Below, one piece after another: positions 12,845 through 13,671 of a DNA stretch of 13,671 nucleotides. Below the pieces are notes generated by a model that did no database searches, was not told the origin of the DNA, and saw only the letters and a list, made by a program, of their open reading frames with translations. Location of the stretch: contig JAFCZU010000045.1 in the NCBI GenBank assembly GCA_019314185.1, positions 1-13,671 on the forward strand, given 5' to 3'. Positions within the stretch are counted from its first letter, which is position 1, and every line of letters starts with the position of its first letter. Source of the stretch: Deltaproteobacteria bacterium. Lineage in GTDB: Bacteria > Desulfobacterota > Desulfobacteria > Desulfobacterales > ETH-SRB1. The position numbers and the translations under genes are program-made.

Positions 12845-13641
12845 AAAAAGCAGTTGAGATAAAAAAAATAAGTTTTTCATACAGCGAAAATGTGGTCTTG
12901 AAAAACCTTTGTTTTTCGATTTCTGAAGGCGAATTTTTTATCATAATCGGCCCAAACGGGTCAGGCAAGACAACCTTGATGAAAATAATTACAGGGCTCC
13001 TGAAGCCAAAACAGGGGAAACTGAAAATATTTGATCGCCATTTAAAAGATTATGCCCGAAAAGATCTTGCAAAAACAATTGCCCTTGTTCCGCAGATGAC
13101 GTTGGTTGATTTTCCATTTACTGTTACCGAGCTTGTTCTGATGGGGCGTTCCCCACATCTAAGTACGCTTGGATTTGAGCAGGAAAAGGATCTGGAAATC
13201 GCCAAAAATGCAATGGCTCTCACAGACATTGAGCATCTTGCACATAGATCGTTAGACCGGTTGAGCGGAGGCGAGCGCCAGCGCGTTTTTATTGCCAGAG
13301 CCATATGCCAGGAACCAAAAATCATACTTCTTGATGAACCAACCGCCTCGCTGGACCTTGCGCACCAGGTAAAAGTAATGGATTTGATGGAAAAACTGAA
13401 AAAAGAAATCGGTTTTACCGTTATTATGATATCACACGATGTAAATCTTGCGGCTATGTACAGCGATCGTTTGCTTTTGCTTAATGCCGGAGAAATCGTC
13501 GGAATAGGTCAACCCGGCAGTGTGCTTACTTTTGAGAGCCTGGAGGAGGTATATAACTGCAAATTGCTGGTGGATGAAAACCCCTTTGGAAAATTTCCAA
13601 GAGTCATTCCTGTGCCAAAAAAGTTTATGAAACAGGTGTGA
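12841..13641 (+). CDS. btuD: ABC transporter ATP-binding protein, BtuD/FecE family
   Basis: A 266-residue ATPase energising the importer. It has Walker A GPNGSGKTT (37-45), the Q-loop at VPQ (Gln85), signature LSGGERQR (141-148), Walker B IILLDEPTAS (161-170), D-loop SLDLAHQ and the switch His199 in ISHD. All catalytic residues are present and length is normal for the HmuV/BtuD/FecE group. ATG overlaps the permease stop by 4 nt. A new heptad array starts 3 bp after its TGA. The corrinoid assignment rests on the binding protein and on the CODH/ACS-related neighbours, so the substrate is an inference. Confidence 0.9.
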   Translation: MKKAVEIKKISFSYSENVVLKNLCFSISEGEFFIIIGPNGSGKTTLMKIITGLLKPKQGKLKIFDRHLKDYARKDLAKTIALVPQMTLVDFPFTVTELVLMGRSPHLSTLGFEQEKDLEIAKNAMALTDIEHLAHRSLDRLSGGERQRVFIARAICQEPKIILLDEPTASLDLAHQVKVMDLMEKLKKEIGFTVIMISHDVNLAAMYSDRLLLLNAGEIVGIGQPGSVLTFESLEEVYNCKLLVDENPFGKFPRVIPVPKKFMKQV

Positions 13642-13644
13642 AAA

Positions 13645-13671
13645 GTCAGAGGTCAGAGGTCGGAGGTCGGA
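13645..13671. repeat. Heptad array after btuD, truncated by the window edge
   Basis: GTCAGAG, GTCAGAG, GTCGGAG and a six-base start of the next unit (GTCGGA) in perfect 7-nt register, beginning 3 bp after the btuD stop. It continues beyond the window, so its length and any inverted partner are unknown. Confidence 0.8.

Overview
The window looks like chromosome from an anaerobic, low-to-moderate GC, Gram-negative bacterium. Desulfobacterota/Desulfobacterales-like is my inference. The pointers are a CooC-type nickel ATPase beside a corrinoid-protein reductive activator (CODH/acetyl-CoA synthase maturation), a PurH split into two separate genes, a REP-associated transposase, and intergenic DNA full of seven-base-period repeats. 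I could not run a taxonomic search.

Layout: (1) 1-267, the 3' end of a REP-associated tyrosine transposase. (2) 486-1289 (-), a membrane-anchored AsmA-like protein. (3) 1567-2322 (+) cooC, convergent with 2627-3319 (-), a CBS-CBS-ACT regulator; a 157-bp MITE-like palindrome flanked by TTA lies between them and abuts the CBS-ACT stop codon. (4) 3577-5163 (-), a RACE/ASKHA ATPase lacking the usual N-terminal ferredoxin domain. (5) 5819-6496 and 6783-8033 (+), IMP cyclohydrolase and AICAR formyltransferase as two genes, the first with a good promoter and an attenuator-like hairpin. (6) 8220-9578 (-), a DacB/PBP4 peptidase. (7) 9692-10786 (+), a small-conductance MscS channel. (8) 10917-13641 (+), a tightly overlapping btuF-btuC-btuD-type ABC importer, probably for corrinoids.

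Functional thread: CooC loads nickel into CODH/ACS, RACE proteins reactivate the corrinoid protein that feeds methyl groups to ACS, and BtuFCD would supply the corrinoid. The CODH/ACS structural genes are not in the window. AICAR formyltransferase draws on formyl-tetrahydrofolate, also an intermediate of the Wood-Ljungdahl pathway.

The most unusual feature is the family of heptad arrays. At least ten short arrays with unrelated unit sequences but the same 7-nt period (occasional 8-nt step) occupy seven of the intergenic gaps. Several come as inverted pairs forming large palindromes. They sit against gene ends: one supplies the mscS stop codon, one encodes the last ~28 residues of DacB, one abuts the stop of the formyltransferase gene, and two near-identical 32-nt copies lie just upstream of the ribosome binding sites of two unrelated genes.
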